Source: Hymenobacter ruricola
Lineage (GTDB): Bacteria > Bacteroidota > Bacteroidia > Cytophagales > Hymenobacteraceae
DNA length: 64,000 nt
Assembly (NCBI RefSeq): GCF_015694525.1
Contig: NZ_JADQDM010000017.1
Coordinates: 43,232 to 107,231, forward strand
Reading direction: 5' to 3'
Made by a program: the position numbers and the translations under genes. This document shows, piece by piece, positions 18,532 through 26,706 of this stretch. Within the stretch, counting starts at the first letter, position 1. Each line of letters starts with the position of its first letter. The notes below the pieces were generated by a model. It was not told the DNA's origin. It made no database searches and saw only the letters and a program-made list of their open reading frames with translations.

Positions 18532-19749
18532 ATGGCTACCTCCCGCCGCGACTTCCTCCGCAATTCGGCCCTGGCCAGCACCTTGCTGCTGGTGCCCAAG
18601 TTTCTGCACGCCCTGGACCGGGGGCCCGGCCTGGCCCGCCTGAGTAACGCCCCCGGCGCCCGGCGCCTGATTGTGGTGCAGCTCAGCGGGGGCAACGACG
18701 GGCTGAACACCGTCATTCCGTTTCGCAACGACCTGTACTACAAGGCCCGGCCCACGCTGGGCATCCGGGAAGCCGATGGTATTCTGGCCCTGGACAAGGA
18801 CCTGGGCCTGCACCCGGCCCTAAAAGGCCTGAAAGGGCTGTATGACCAGGGCCATCTGGCGGTGCTGAACTCGGTGGGCTACCCCAACCCCGACCGCTCG
18901 CACTTCCGCTCCATGGACATCTGGCAGTCGGGTTCGGGCTCGGAACAGGTGGTGAGCACCGGCTGGCTGGGCCGCTACCTCGACTCGAACTGCCCCGACT
19001 GCCAGCGCCCCTACAACGCCCTGGAAGTGGACGACACCCTGAGCCTGGCCCTGAAAGGCAGCCAGCGCAAGGGTCTGGCCCTGAAAAGCCCCGACAAGTT
19101 CCACCAAATCAGCCAGAACCGTTTGCTTGCCAAGGTGAGTAAGGAAGCCAGCACCGAGCACCACAGCCAGGTAGACTACCTCTATAAAACGCTGGCCGAA
19201 ACCGCTTCCTCGGCCGATTATCTGTACGACAAGTCCAAAATCTACCAGTCGACGGCGACGTACCCGAATTCCGACTTCGGCAAAAACCTGAAAACCACGG
19301 CCGAGCTGATTAATTCCGGCGTGGAATCGCGGGTGTACTACCTGGCTTTGTCGGGCTTCGATACCCACGTGCGGCAGCACGAGCAGCAGCAGCGCCTGTT
19401 CACCGACCTCGGCGACGGGCTGGCCGTGCTGGCCGCCGACCTGCAGAAGAACAACCAGTGGGACAACACGCTGGTGCTGGTGTTCAGCGAGTTTGGCCGC
19501 CGCGTGGGCCAGAACGCCAGCAACGGCACCGACCACGGCACGGCCAACAACGTGTTCCTGGCCGGCGGCGCGCTTCAGAAAAAAGGCGTGATAAACGACG
19601 CCCCCGACCTCGCCAACCTCGACCAGGGCGACCTGCGCCACCAAGTGGACTTCCGCAGCATCTACGCCAATATCCTCAAAGACTGGCTGGGGGCCGATGA
19701 TGCCGCCATTCTCGGCACCGGCTTCGAGCGCATGAGCGGCTTGGTGTAA
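18532..19749 (+). CDS. DUF1501 family protein with Tat-like signal
   Basis: 405 residues from MATSRRDFLRNSALAS, a twin-arginine-like signal (SRRDFLR). Family features: VVQLSGGNDGLNTVIP (about 45-60), HFRSMDIWQSG, LALSGFDTHVRQHEQQ, VFSEFGRRVGQNASNGTDHG (about 320-340) and NNVFLAGG. DUF1501 belongs to the alkaline-phosphatase/sulfatase-like superfamily by fold, but activity is unproven. Paired with the DUF1800 gene just upstream, suggesting a joint envelope function. Its TAA stop is the first part of the inverted repeat that follows. Confidence 0.92.
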   Translation: MATSRRDFLRNSALASTLLLVPKFLHALDRGPGLARLSNAPGARRLIVVQLSGGNDGLNTVIPFRNDLYYKARPTLGIREADGILALDKDLGLHPALKGLKGLYDQGHLAVLNSVGYPNPDRSHFRSMDIWQSGSGSEQVVSTGWLGRYLDSNCPDCQRPYNALEVDDTLSLALKGSQRKGLALKSPDKFHQISQNRLLAKVSKEASTEHHSQVDYLYKTLAETASSADYLYDKSKIYQSTATYPNSDFGKNLKTTAELINSGVESRVYYLALSGFDTHVRQHEQQQRLFTDLGDGLAVLAADLQKNNQWDNTLVLVFSEFGRRVGQNASNGTDHGTANNVFLAGGALQKKGVINDAPDLANLDQGDLRHQVDFRSIYANILKDWLGADDAAILGTGFERMSGLV

Positions 19750-19833
19750 TAGAAGTATGAATTAAAAATTATGGGTTATGAATTGCTGTGTTGGCAATTC
19801 ATAACCCATAATTTTTAATTCATACTTCTATTA
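19747..19833. repeat. Perfect 40-bp AT-rich inverted repeat spanning two convergent stop codons
   Basis: Arms 19747-19786 and 19794-19833 are perfect reverse complements with a 7-base loop. The left arm begins exactly with the TAA of the DUF1501 gene and the right arm ends exactly with the TAA (read on the minus strand) of the convergent outer-membrane gene. It is very AT-rich in a GC-rich neighbourhood and can act as a bidirectional terminator. Confidence 0.95.
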
Positions 19834-20676
19834 TAGCGGCACGTTGAAGCCGAAGGCCCAGATGGCTTGCAGAGAGCCGAAAACGTGGGTGGCCCGGCCC
19901 TGGCGGTCGTCGCCGAGGTAGGTGTTGGTGTAGTCGGCGAAGGCGCCCTGCAGGTCGGTTTGCAGGAAAACGTAGCGGAAAATATCGGCTTTCAGGCCCA
20001 GACTGGTGCCCACCACCAGGCCGTGGTAGTGGAACGGGCCTTCCTGGTGGTTGCCGAGCACCGTGGAAATGGTGTAGGAAATCATGGGCCCCGCCCCCAC
20101 TTTGCCAATGGCGCTGAGTTGCAGGTGGGGCCGGCTCCAGAGCACCTTACGCTTCACCAGGTTCACCATGAGGTAGTTGTTGCCGTTGGTGTGCTGCAGG
20201 TGCACGAAATCAGGCGTCACGAGGGTGTCTTTGTCGATTTGGTGGCCCCTAATCTGGCCGCGCACGTGGATGAGCTGGTTGTCGTCGACCACGTACTTGA
20301 GGTGGTTCCAGCTGATTTCCAGGCCCAGGTCGTGCCGGTCGTGGAAGAGGTAGCCCAGCGTCATGTCGTACTGCGGGATAGTCCAGGAGTTGAACCGCCA
20401 GAAGTCCTTAAAATCGGGCTTGTCGCTGGCGTGGGCGTTCACGAAGGTGAAATCGTAGTTGTCGGTGGTGAGGTTTTTGAAGCGGATGTCGCTACGCGTG
20501 TACCAGTCGCGGTTGTAGCCCCAGCTGAAATACACGCTGCCGTGGGGCTTGAGCTCCGGCGGCACGGGCGCTGCTGAGGCGGCGCTGACCGGCTCCGCCG
20601 CCGAGGCAAAAGGCTGGGCCCAACCCATCTCCGAAAAGCCCAAGAACAGGCCCAACGCTAGTAAAATAAATCGCAT
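19831..20676 (-). CDS. Predicted outer-membrane beta-barrel protein, function unknown
   Basis: 281 residues from MRFILLALGLFLGFSEMG (signal peptide ending GWAQP). The sequence alternates aromatic and polar residues in strands (GSVYFSWGYNRDWYTRSDI; YDFTFVNAHASD; YDMTLGYLF; LGLEISWNHLKYVV) and ends in AIWAFGFNVPL with a barrel-like terminal strand. Similar proteins with the GYNR-W-T-SDI pattern occur across Bacteroidota but have no assigned role. The promoter region (20677-20760) is AT-rich. It is monocistronic, facing the DUF1501 gene. Confidence 0.7.
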   Translation of the reverse strand: MRFILLALGLFLGFSEMGWAQPFASAAEPVSAASAAPVPPELKPHGSVYFSWGYNRDWYTRSDIRFKNLTTDNYDFTFVNAHASDKPDFKDFWRFNSWTIPQYDMTLGYLFHDRHDLGLEISWNHLKYVVDDNQLIHVRGQIRGHQIDKDTLVTPDFVHLQHTNGNNYLMVNLVKRKVLWSRPHLQLSAIGKVGAGPMISYTISTVLGNHQEGPFHYHGLVVGTSLGLKADIFRYVFLQTDLQGAFADYTNTYLGDDRQGRATHVFGSLQAIWAFGFNVPL

Positions 20677-20961
20677 TGATAATGAAATAAAAAATCACGC
20701 AATAAGCGCAACAATAAAAAAACGCGTGAAGGTAAGCCGCAAGTGCGCGAATTGTTTAGCTTATCCGGAATAATACTCGCGCCGGCCAGCGGCATCGGCA
20801 CGGCTGGCTTGAGGAATGCCGGTTTTTGGCCAGTTCGACTATGGCAGTTGAATGGCTTGATTGCCTGCCGTAGGGAAACGCCTAGTCGCTACGCAGTGGC
20901 TGGGCGTTTTTGGGTGCCGCGGCGCTAGCTTGCGCTCCGGAACTCAAACTAGCTGCCCTTC

Positions 20962-21783
20962 ATGAAACGGTTGTTTCCTACCTTTTTTGCAACGCTGGCC
21001 TTGCTGGTCGCCGCGCCCATTGCCCACGGCCAAACCGCGCCGGCTCCGGTGGCCTACACCGGCCCGCGCTACCCCGGCGGGCCCGATTCGCTGCGGGCGC
21101 TGGTGTTTCGCAGCACGCGGCTGGCCACGCCCGCGCCCACGGGCCGCATGCTGGTGCAGTTTGAGCTGCAGGACGGCCGCACGCCCCGGGATTTTAAGCT
21201 AATCGACCCGCCCAAAGCCCCGAAAGCCCTCCGCAAAGCGTCGGAAACGGCCCTGGCTTACCTGCAGGCCCGCATGCCTGCCTGGAAGCCCGGCACGCCC
21301 GACGCCGACGACCAGAAGGGCAGCACCCGCAAGGTGCATCTGGTGCTCGACTTTGCCACGCCCGCCGCGGCGCAGCCCTACGCCTACGCCGAGCAGCTGC
21401 CGACCTTCCCCAACCTGACGGCCCTGTTGCAGGCCCAGCGCAACCCCTACCTGGAACGCAGCCTGAGCAACCCCAAAACGCTGGCCCGGCTGGCGTCGGC
21501 CAAAGGCCTGACCACCTTCATGCAACTGCAAGTGAAATACCCGCCCGCGGCCATGCGCGCGCAGGAGCAGGGCACGGTGTATCTGTACTTTGAAGTGGCC
21601 GAAAGCGGCGCCATCGAGCAACGCCAGATTCTGGGCACCGCCGGCTCGGTGCTCGACGATGAGGTGCTGAGTACGGCGGCCCGGCTGCCCGCCGCCACGG
21701 CGCCCGCCGTGCTGCAGGGCCGGCCCGCGCGGGTTTTTCAGGTCATTCCCATTTCGTATCGGTTGGCCACCGGGCGCCCTTAG
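20962..21783 (+). CDS. Periplasmic protein with TonB C-terminal-like domains
   Basis: 273 residues from MKRLFPTFFATLALLVA (signal peptide to AHGQ). The C-terminal part (about 175-268) matches the TonB C-terminal pattern: YPPAAMRAQEQGTVYLYFEV, SGAIEQRQILGTAGSVLDDE, a basic/hydrophobic strand and VFQVIPISYRL. The first half (about 35-135) looks like a weaker copy (GRMLVQFELQDGRT...KVHLVLDF). There is no transmembrane energy-coupling segment other than the signal peptide, so a stand-alone periplasmic role is more likely than a true TonB. Its TAG stop interleaves with the TAA of the convergent hydrolase. Confidence 0.75.
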   Translation: MKRLFPTFFATLALLVAAPIAHGQTAPAPVAYTGPRYPGGPDSLRALVFRSTRLATPAPTGRMLVQFELQDGRTPRDFKLIDPPKAPKALRKASETALAYLQARMPAWKPGTPDADDQKGSTRKVHLVLDFATPAAAQPYAYAEQLPTFPNLTALLQAQRNPYLERSLSNPKTLARLASAKGLTTFMQLQVKYPPAAMRAQEQGTVYLYFEVAESGAIEQRQILGTAGSVLDDEVLSTAARLPAATAPAVLQGRPARVFQVIPISYRLATGRP

Positions 21784-22547
21784 CTCCCGAACACGGCCTC
21801 GGCCAGCGCCAGCACGGCGCGGCGCGTGGGTTCGGCCTGCTCCAGGTAGGCCAGGTGCCCGCTGCCTTCCAGAAATAGGGCGTGGCCCTCGGCCGGCAGC
21901 GCGGCCTGGCGCACGGCGTCGTCGAAATGCACGGCCACGTCGTGTTTGCCGGCCACCATTAGCACCGGGAATTTGGCGTTGGCAAGCACCTGGATGCGCT
22001 GCGGGCGGGCCGCCATGCCGCGTAGCGCCCCAGTGATGGTGCTGACCGGCGTGGCTTTGCCGATTTCTTCGAGCAGGCCGCGGGCGTCGGTGAGCTTGTC
22101 GCGATTGACCGGCGCGAAGAGCGGGCGCACGAACGATTCCATGAACTTGGCCACGCCGTGCTTTTCCACGAAGCCGATGTTCTTCTCGCGGTTCTGGCGC
22201 TTTTCGTCGGTGTCGGCCAGGGCCGTGGAGTTGATGAACGCCAGGCCGGCCACGCGCTGGGGCCAGCGCTCGGCCAGGGCCAGGGCCACGTAGCCGCCCA
22301 TGCTGTGGCACACCAGCAGCACGGGCTCGGGGCAGCCTTTCTGGTTGAGGTAGTCGATGACGTAGCGGGCCTGGGCTTCCATCGAGAAGTCGGGCACGGG
22401 GGCCAGGTTGGTGCCGTGGCCGGGCAGGTTGGGCGCCAGCAACCGGTAGCCGTCGGGGAACGGGCGGGTGAAATCGGTCCATACCTCGCGACTTTCGGCA
22501 AAGCCGTGGAGGAAGACGATGGTGGGCAGGTTGGCGGGTGGATTCAT
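21780..22547 (-). CDS. Alpha/beta hydrolase
   Basis: 255 residues from MNPPANLPTIVFLHGF. A longer start at 22610 would add 21 residues and make its start codon overlap that of the divergent gene; homologues usually start close to the first beta strand. Visible: oxyanion-hole HGF, LAPNLPGHGTN, nucleophile elbow CHSMGG (Ser82), the Asp in AGKHDVAV and the His in GSGHLAYLEQ. It hydrolyses an ester, lactone or similar bond in the cytoplasm; the substrate is unknown. The nucleophile motif has Cys in place of the usual first Gly. Confidence 0.88.
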   Translation of the reverse strand: MNPPANLPTIVFLHGFAESREVWTDFTRPFPDGYRLLAPNLPGHGTNLAPVPDFSMEAQARYVIDYLNQKGCPEPVLLVCHSMGGYVALALAERWPQRVAGLAFINSTALADTDEKRQNREKNIGFVEKHGVAKFMESFVRPLFAPVNRDKLTDARGLLEEIGKATPVSTITGALRGMAARPQRIQVLANAKFPVLMVAGKHDVAVHFDDAVRQAALPAEGHALFLEGSGHLAYLEQAEPTRRAVLALAEAVFGS

Positions 22548-22608
22548 GCGGGCAGGTACCTTGCGAAACCAAGGGCACGGCCCCGGTTTCATTTCATCAA
22601 AACTACTC

Positions 22609-23616
22609 ATGCCGATTACACGGACCCGCGTTCCTTATTTCCTGGCCGTCGGCATCGGGCTGTTATATGCGTTCGTGGCCCGGTTCATTCTGGGGGAACC
22701 CTTCATCAATGACAACGGCTTGCTGACGGGCTCGTTTCTGCTGATTACGCCCGTGGCCATTGGCGCCCTCACGGCCCACTACCTGCCGCCCACCGAAGGC
22801 AAATGGCGCCGGCTGGTGGTGGCGCCTTTTTTCGCCGTGATGCTCTTCCTGTTCTGCGCGCTATTATTTCACCTAGAAGGCTTTATTTGCATTGCCATCA
22901 TCGGCCCGCTGTACTTATTGCTGGCTTTTTTTGGAGCATTTATCTACTCCGCCATTGCCGACCTGCAGGATAAAAAGGACAACAAAACCCTGGTTGTGGC
23001 TGCCTTCGCCCTGCTGCCGTTCATTACCGCACCCCTCGAAAACCAGTTCAACAACCCCGACGACTTCCGGCGCGTCGAAAATATCGTCCTCATCAACGCG
23101 CCGGCCGCCGTGGTGTGGCAGCACATCATCCGGGTGGCGCCCATTCCGGCGCAGGATTTGGGCCCCAGCCTGATTGACGACATCGGCTTTCCGCGCCCCA
23201 TCGAGGCCACCCTCACCCACGAGGGCGTGGGCGGCGTGCGCCACGCCACCTTCGAGCGCGGCGTGGAATTCATCGAAACCGTGGACGACTGGCAGCCGCT
23301 GCGGCGCCTTTCCTTCAGCATAGCTCCCAACACGGCCACCATCCCGCCCACCACGTTTGACGAGCACGTCATCGTGGGCGGCCGGTTTTTCGACGTGCTG
23401 CGCGGCACCTACGAGCTGCAGCCCGCCGGCCCCGGCCGCACCCGGCTGGTGCTCTACAGCGAGCAGCGCCTCAGTACCCACCTCAACTGGTACGCCGGCC
23501 TGTGGACGGGCTACGTGATGAGCGAAATCCAGGGGCGCATCCTGGCCGTGCTGCGGCGGCGCTGCGAGGCCCCGGCGGCCACGGCTTGGGCAGTGCCGCG
23601 CCCGGCCCGGCGGTAG
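22609..23616 (+). CDS. Membrane protein with C-terminal SRPBCC-type domain
   Basis: 335 residues from MPITRTRVPYFLAVG. Four hydrophobic segments fill the first half (about 10-25, 40-58, 70-90 and 92-115), followed by a SRPBCC/polyketide-cyclase-like domain (about 150-310): VENIVLINAPAAVVWQHI, GGVRHATFERGVEFIETVDD, LRRLSFSI, GTYELQPAGPGRTRLVLYSE. The latter fold binds lipophilic ligands in its cavity. Ligand and role are unknown. Divergent from the hydrolase, with overlapping 5' regions. Confidence 0.8.
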   Translation: MPITRTRVPYFLAVGIGLLYAFVARFILGEPFINDNGLLTGSFLLITPVAIGALTAHYLPPTEGKWRRLVVAPFFAVMLFLFCALLFHLEGFICIAIIGPLYLLLAFFGAFIYSAIADLQDKKDNKTLVVAAFALLPFITAPLENQFNNPDDFRRVENIVLINAPAAVVWQHIIRVAPIPAQDLGPSLIDDIGFPRPIEATLTHEGVGGVRHATFERGVEFIETVDDWQPLRRLSFSIAPNTATIPPTTFDEHVIVGGRFFDVLRGTYELQPAGPGRTRLVLYSEQRLSTHLNWYAGLWTGYVMSEIQGRILAVLRRRCEAPAATAWAVPRPARR

Positions 23617-23726
23617 CCCGCGCCCGCGGGCGTTCTTTTGCGTCGTCCTGCGCGCATTCTGTGCGTATAGGTTGAAAACAACCCCGTTCCTGCCAGACCT
23701 TTGGCATCCTTACCAACCACACCTCT

Positions 23727-26546
23727 ATGAATCCTCTTCTCGACATCCGCCAGTTTGACCAAAGCCTCTGGCTGGACTTTATCAGCCGCCCGATTCTGAT
23801 TAACGGCCAGTTGCAGCGCCGCATTCAGGACGAGGCCCTGCGCGGCGTGACTTCCAACCCGGCCATTTTTGCCAAGTCCATCGGCGACACGGCCGACTAC
23901 GATTCGGCCATCAAGGCGCTGGCCTTGCAGGGCAAAACCACCGACGACATCTACACCAACCTGGCCGTGGCCGACGTGCAGGCCGCCTGCGACCTGTTTC
24001 GGCCCCTCTACGACCGCGAAACGACCAGCGGCGACGGCTACGTGAGCCTCGAAGTATCGCCGGAGCTGGTGAACGACACCGAAGGCACCATTGAGGAAGG
24101 CCTGCGCCTGTGGAAAACGGTGAACCGCCCCAACGTGATGATAAAAGTGCCGGCCACGCTCGAAGGCCTGCCCGCCATCCGCCGCCTCATCTCGGAGGGC
24201 GTGAACGTGAACGTGACCCTGATTTTCGGGCTGGAGCGCTACCGTTTGGTGACGGAAGCCTTCCTCTCCGGCCTCGAAGACCGCGCCCAGGCCGGCCAGC
24301 CGCTGGCCCGCATCGACTCGGTGGCCAGCTTCTTTTTGAGCCGCATCGACGTGTTGATTGACCCGATGCTGGAAAAAATCGTGGCTGAAGGCGGCGAGAA
24401 GGGCACATTGGCCCAAAGCCTGGTGGGCGAAGTGGCCCTGGCCAGCGCCAAGCAGGCGTACCAGATGTACAAGGAAATTTTCGCCGGCCCGCGCTGGGAG
24501 GCCCTGAAAGCCCAGGGCGCCGAAACCCAGCGCCTGCTGTGGGCCAGCACCGGCAACAAAAACCCGAAATACGACGACCTCAAGTACATCGAAAACCTCA
24601 TCGGCCCGAAAACGGTGAACACCGTGCCGGTGGAAACGCTGGACATTTTCCGCGAAAAAGGCCAGCCCGCCGTGCGCCTGGAAGAGGGCCTTGACAAGGC
24701 CCGCGAAGTCATCGCCCGCCTGCCCGAGCTCGGCCTCAACCTCGACGAGCTGACCCAGCACCTGGAAGAAGACGGCGCTAAGAAATTCAAGGAGCCCTTC
24801 GCCAAGCTGCTGGCCTCCATTGAGAAGAAGCGCGCGCTGGCCGTGGAAGACCAAGTGGACGAAGCCAAAATGGAGTTGGGCCAGTACCAGAGCGACATTG
24901 ACGCCCAAATCAAGAAATTCCAGGACGGCAACTTCGTGGCGGGCTTTTGGGATAAGAAAGCCGACCTGTGGACCAATGACGAGGCCGGGCAGCACAGCAT
25001 CCGCAGCTACATGGGCTGGCTGCGCGTGGCCGAGACGATGGTAGCGGCCGTGCCCGAAATCGAAACCTTTGTGAACGAAGTGCTGGCCGCCGGCTTCAAG
25101 CACGTGGTGGTGATGGGCATGGGCGGCAGCACCATGGCCCCGATTGTGTTCAAAGCGTCCTTCCCGATGGGCGAGAAAGGCCTGCCGATGTCGGTGCTCG
25201 ACACGACGGACCCCGGCACGGTGCGCGAGATTGAAGCTTCCATTCCGCTGGCCGAGACGCTGTTCATCGTGGCCAGCAAGTCCGGGACCACAGCCGAGCC
25301 GCTGGCTTTCGGCGACTATTTCTACGCCAAAGTCAAAGAAATCAAAGGCGACAAGGCCGGCGAAAACTTCGTGGCCATCACCGACCCCGGCTCTAAGTTC
25401 GTGACCGATGCCACGGAGGCCAAGTACCGCCGCATCTTCCTCAACTTCCCCGAAGTGGGCGGCCGCTTCTCGGCCCTCACCTACTTCGGCCTGGTGCCGG
25501 CGGCCCTCTACGGCCTGCCCATCGGCCGGATTCTGGAACGCGCCATTCTGATGATGCGCGCCTGCGGCGCCTACGGCCCCACCGACCAAAACCCCGGCCT
25601 GGAGCTGGGCGCCGCCCTCGGCGTGCTGGCCGAACAGGGCCGCGACAAGCTCACGCTGGTGGTGCCCGAGTCGCTGCACGATTTGGGCCTGTGGCTGGAG
25701 CAGCTGCTGGCCGAAAGCACCGGCAAGGAAGGCAAAGGCATCCTGCCCGTGGCCGGCGAGCCGCTGGGCGACCCCAGCATTTATGGCACCGACCGCGTGT
25801 TTGTGTACGTGGGCTATAAGGACCAGGCCGACGAGGCCAATACCAGCAAGCTGCAGGCGCTGGCGCAGGCCGGGCACCCCGTCATCACGCTGCTGATGAA
25901 GGACGCCTTCGACCTCGGCCAGGAGTTCTACCGCTGGGAAGTGGCTACGGCCGTGGCCAGCGCCGTGTTTGGCATCAACCCCTTCGACCAGCCCAACGTG
26001 CAGGCCGCCAAAACGGCCACCGACAAGCTGATGAAGGCCGTGGAAGCCGACGGCAAGCTGCCCGAAGGCGACGCCCCCGCCGCCAGCGAAAACGGCGTGG
26101 ACTACTACACCGCCGCCCACGGCGAGGGCGCCGCCGGCGTCCTCAAAGCCTTCTTCGCGCAAGCGAAACCCGGCGACTACATGTGCCTGCAAGCCTACCT
26201 CACCGAGACGCCCGCCGTGAGCGCCAGCCTGCTGGAACTGCGCCAGCGCGTGCAACAGGCGCTGCACATTGCCACCACCTCGGGCTACGGCCCGCGCTTC
26301 CTGCACAGCACCGGCCAGTACCACAAGGGCGGCCCCAACACCGGCCTGTTCGTGCAGTTCACCGACGACAACCCGCAGGACCTGCAGCTACCCGGCCGCT
26401 CCTATACCTTCGGCACCTTCAAGAATGCCCAGGCGCTAGGCGACCTGCAAGCCCTGCACGACAACAACCGCCGCACCCTGCGTGTGCACCTCGGCCAGGA
26501 TGCCGAGGCGGGGCTGAAGGCTATGCTGGCGGCGCTGGCGTTGTAA
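23727..26546 (+). CDS. tal-pgi: Bifunctional transaldolase / glucose-6-phosphate isomerase
   Basis: 939 residues from MNPLLDIRQFDQSLWLD. Residues about 1-365 are transaldolase: GVTSNPAIFAKSI, and the Schiff-base Lys near 140 in MIKVPATLEGLPAI, then NVNVTLIFGLERY and SVASFFLSRID. Residues about 400-939 are glucose-6-phosphate isomerase: VVVMGMGGSTMAPIV (about 458-472), SKSGTTAE, LTYFGLVPAALYG and LHSTGQYHKGGPNTGLF. The fusion moves sedoheptulose-7-P/erythrose-4-P and fructose-6-P/glucose-6-P between the pentose phosphate pathway and glycolysis. It faces the ara operon, whose end product, xylulose-5-P, enters the same pathway. It is followed by an inverted repeat ending in a T-tract. Confidence 0.95.
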   Translation: MNPLLDIRQFDQSLWLDFISRPILINGQLQRRIQDEALRGVTSNPAIFAKSIGDTADYDSAIKALALQGKTTDDIYTNLAVADVQAACDLFRPLYDRETTSGDGYVSLEVSPELVNDTEGTIEEGLRLWKTVNRPNVMIKVPATLEGLPAIRRLISEGVNVNVTLIFGLERYRLVTEAFLSGLEDRAQAGQPLARIDSVASFFLSRIDVLIDPMLEKIVAEGGEKGTLAQSLVGEVALASAKQAYQMYKEIFAGPRWEALKAQGAETQRLLWASTGNKNPKYDDLKYIENLIGPKTVNTVPVETLDIFREKGQPAVRLEEGLDKAREVIARLPELGLNLDELTQHLEEDGAKKFKEPFAKLLASIEKKRALAVEDQVDEAKMELGQYQSDIDAQIKKFQDGNFVAGFWDKKADLWTNDEAGQHSIRSYMGWLRVAETMVAAVPEIETFVNEVLAAGFKHVVVMGMGGSTMAPIVFKASFPMGEKGLPMSVLDTTDPGTVREIEASIPLAETLFIVASKSGTTAEPLAFGDYFYAKVKEIKGDKAGENFVAITDPGSKFVTDATEAKYRRIFLNFPEVGGRFSALTYFGLVPAALYGLPIGRILERAILMMRACGAYGPTDQNPGLELGAALGVLAEQGRDKLTLVVPESLHDLGLWLEQLLAESTGKEGKGILPVAGEPLGDPSIYGTDRVFVYVGYKDQADEANTSKLQALAQAGHPVITLLMKDAFDLGQEFYRWEVATAVASAVFGINPFDQPNVQAAKTATDKLMKAVEADGKLPEGDAPAASENGVDYYTAAHGEGAAGVLKAFFAQAKPGDYMCLQAYLTETPAVSASLLELRQRVQQALHIATTSGYGPRFLHSTGQYHKGGPNTGLFVQFTDDNPQDLQLPGRSYTFGTFKNAQALGDLQALHDNNRRTLRVHLGQDAEAGLKAMLAALAL

Positions 26547-26565
26547 GGCTGCAGACTAGCTGAGC

Positions 26566-26686
26566 AAAAAAGAACGTCATGCTGAGCGCAGTCGAAGCAT
26601 CTCGCGTGTGGTAGTAATCCAATCATCAGGAATTACTGCTGCACGCGAGATGTCTCGACCAGCTCGACATGACGTTCTTTTTTTAT
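26566..26686. repeat. Inverted repeat, family II hybrid (copy B), likely bidirectional terminator
   Basis: The left arm from 26566 (AAAAAAGAACGTCATGCTGA...) and the right arm ending near 26686 (ATGACGTTCTTTTTTT) pair with several mismatches. The left arm mixes the family I word GAGCGCAG with family II sequence, suggesting recombination between families. The outer A/T tracts make it a terminator for both tal-pgi and araA. Confidence 0.85.
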
Positions 26687-26706
26687 CGTTCAATCTGGCG
26701 TAGCGC

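Noticed and set aside
23511..26324. A 937-codon open frame on the minus strand opposite tal-pgi
   Set aside because: It is an antisense shadow of a high-GC coding region; its translation is His/Gly/Val/Ala-rich without domains, while the plus strand encodes clear transaldolase and isomerase motifs.
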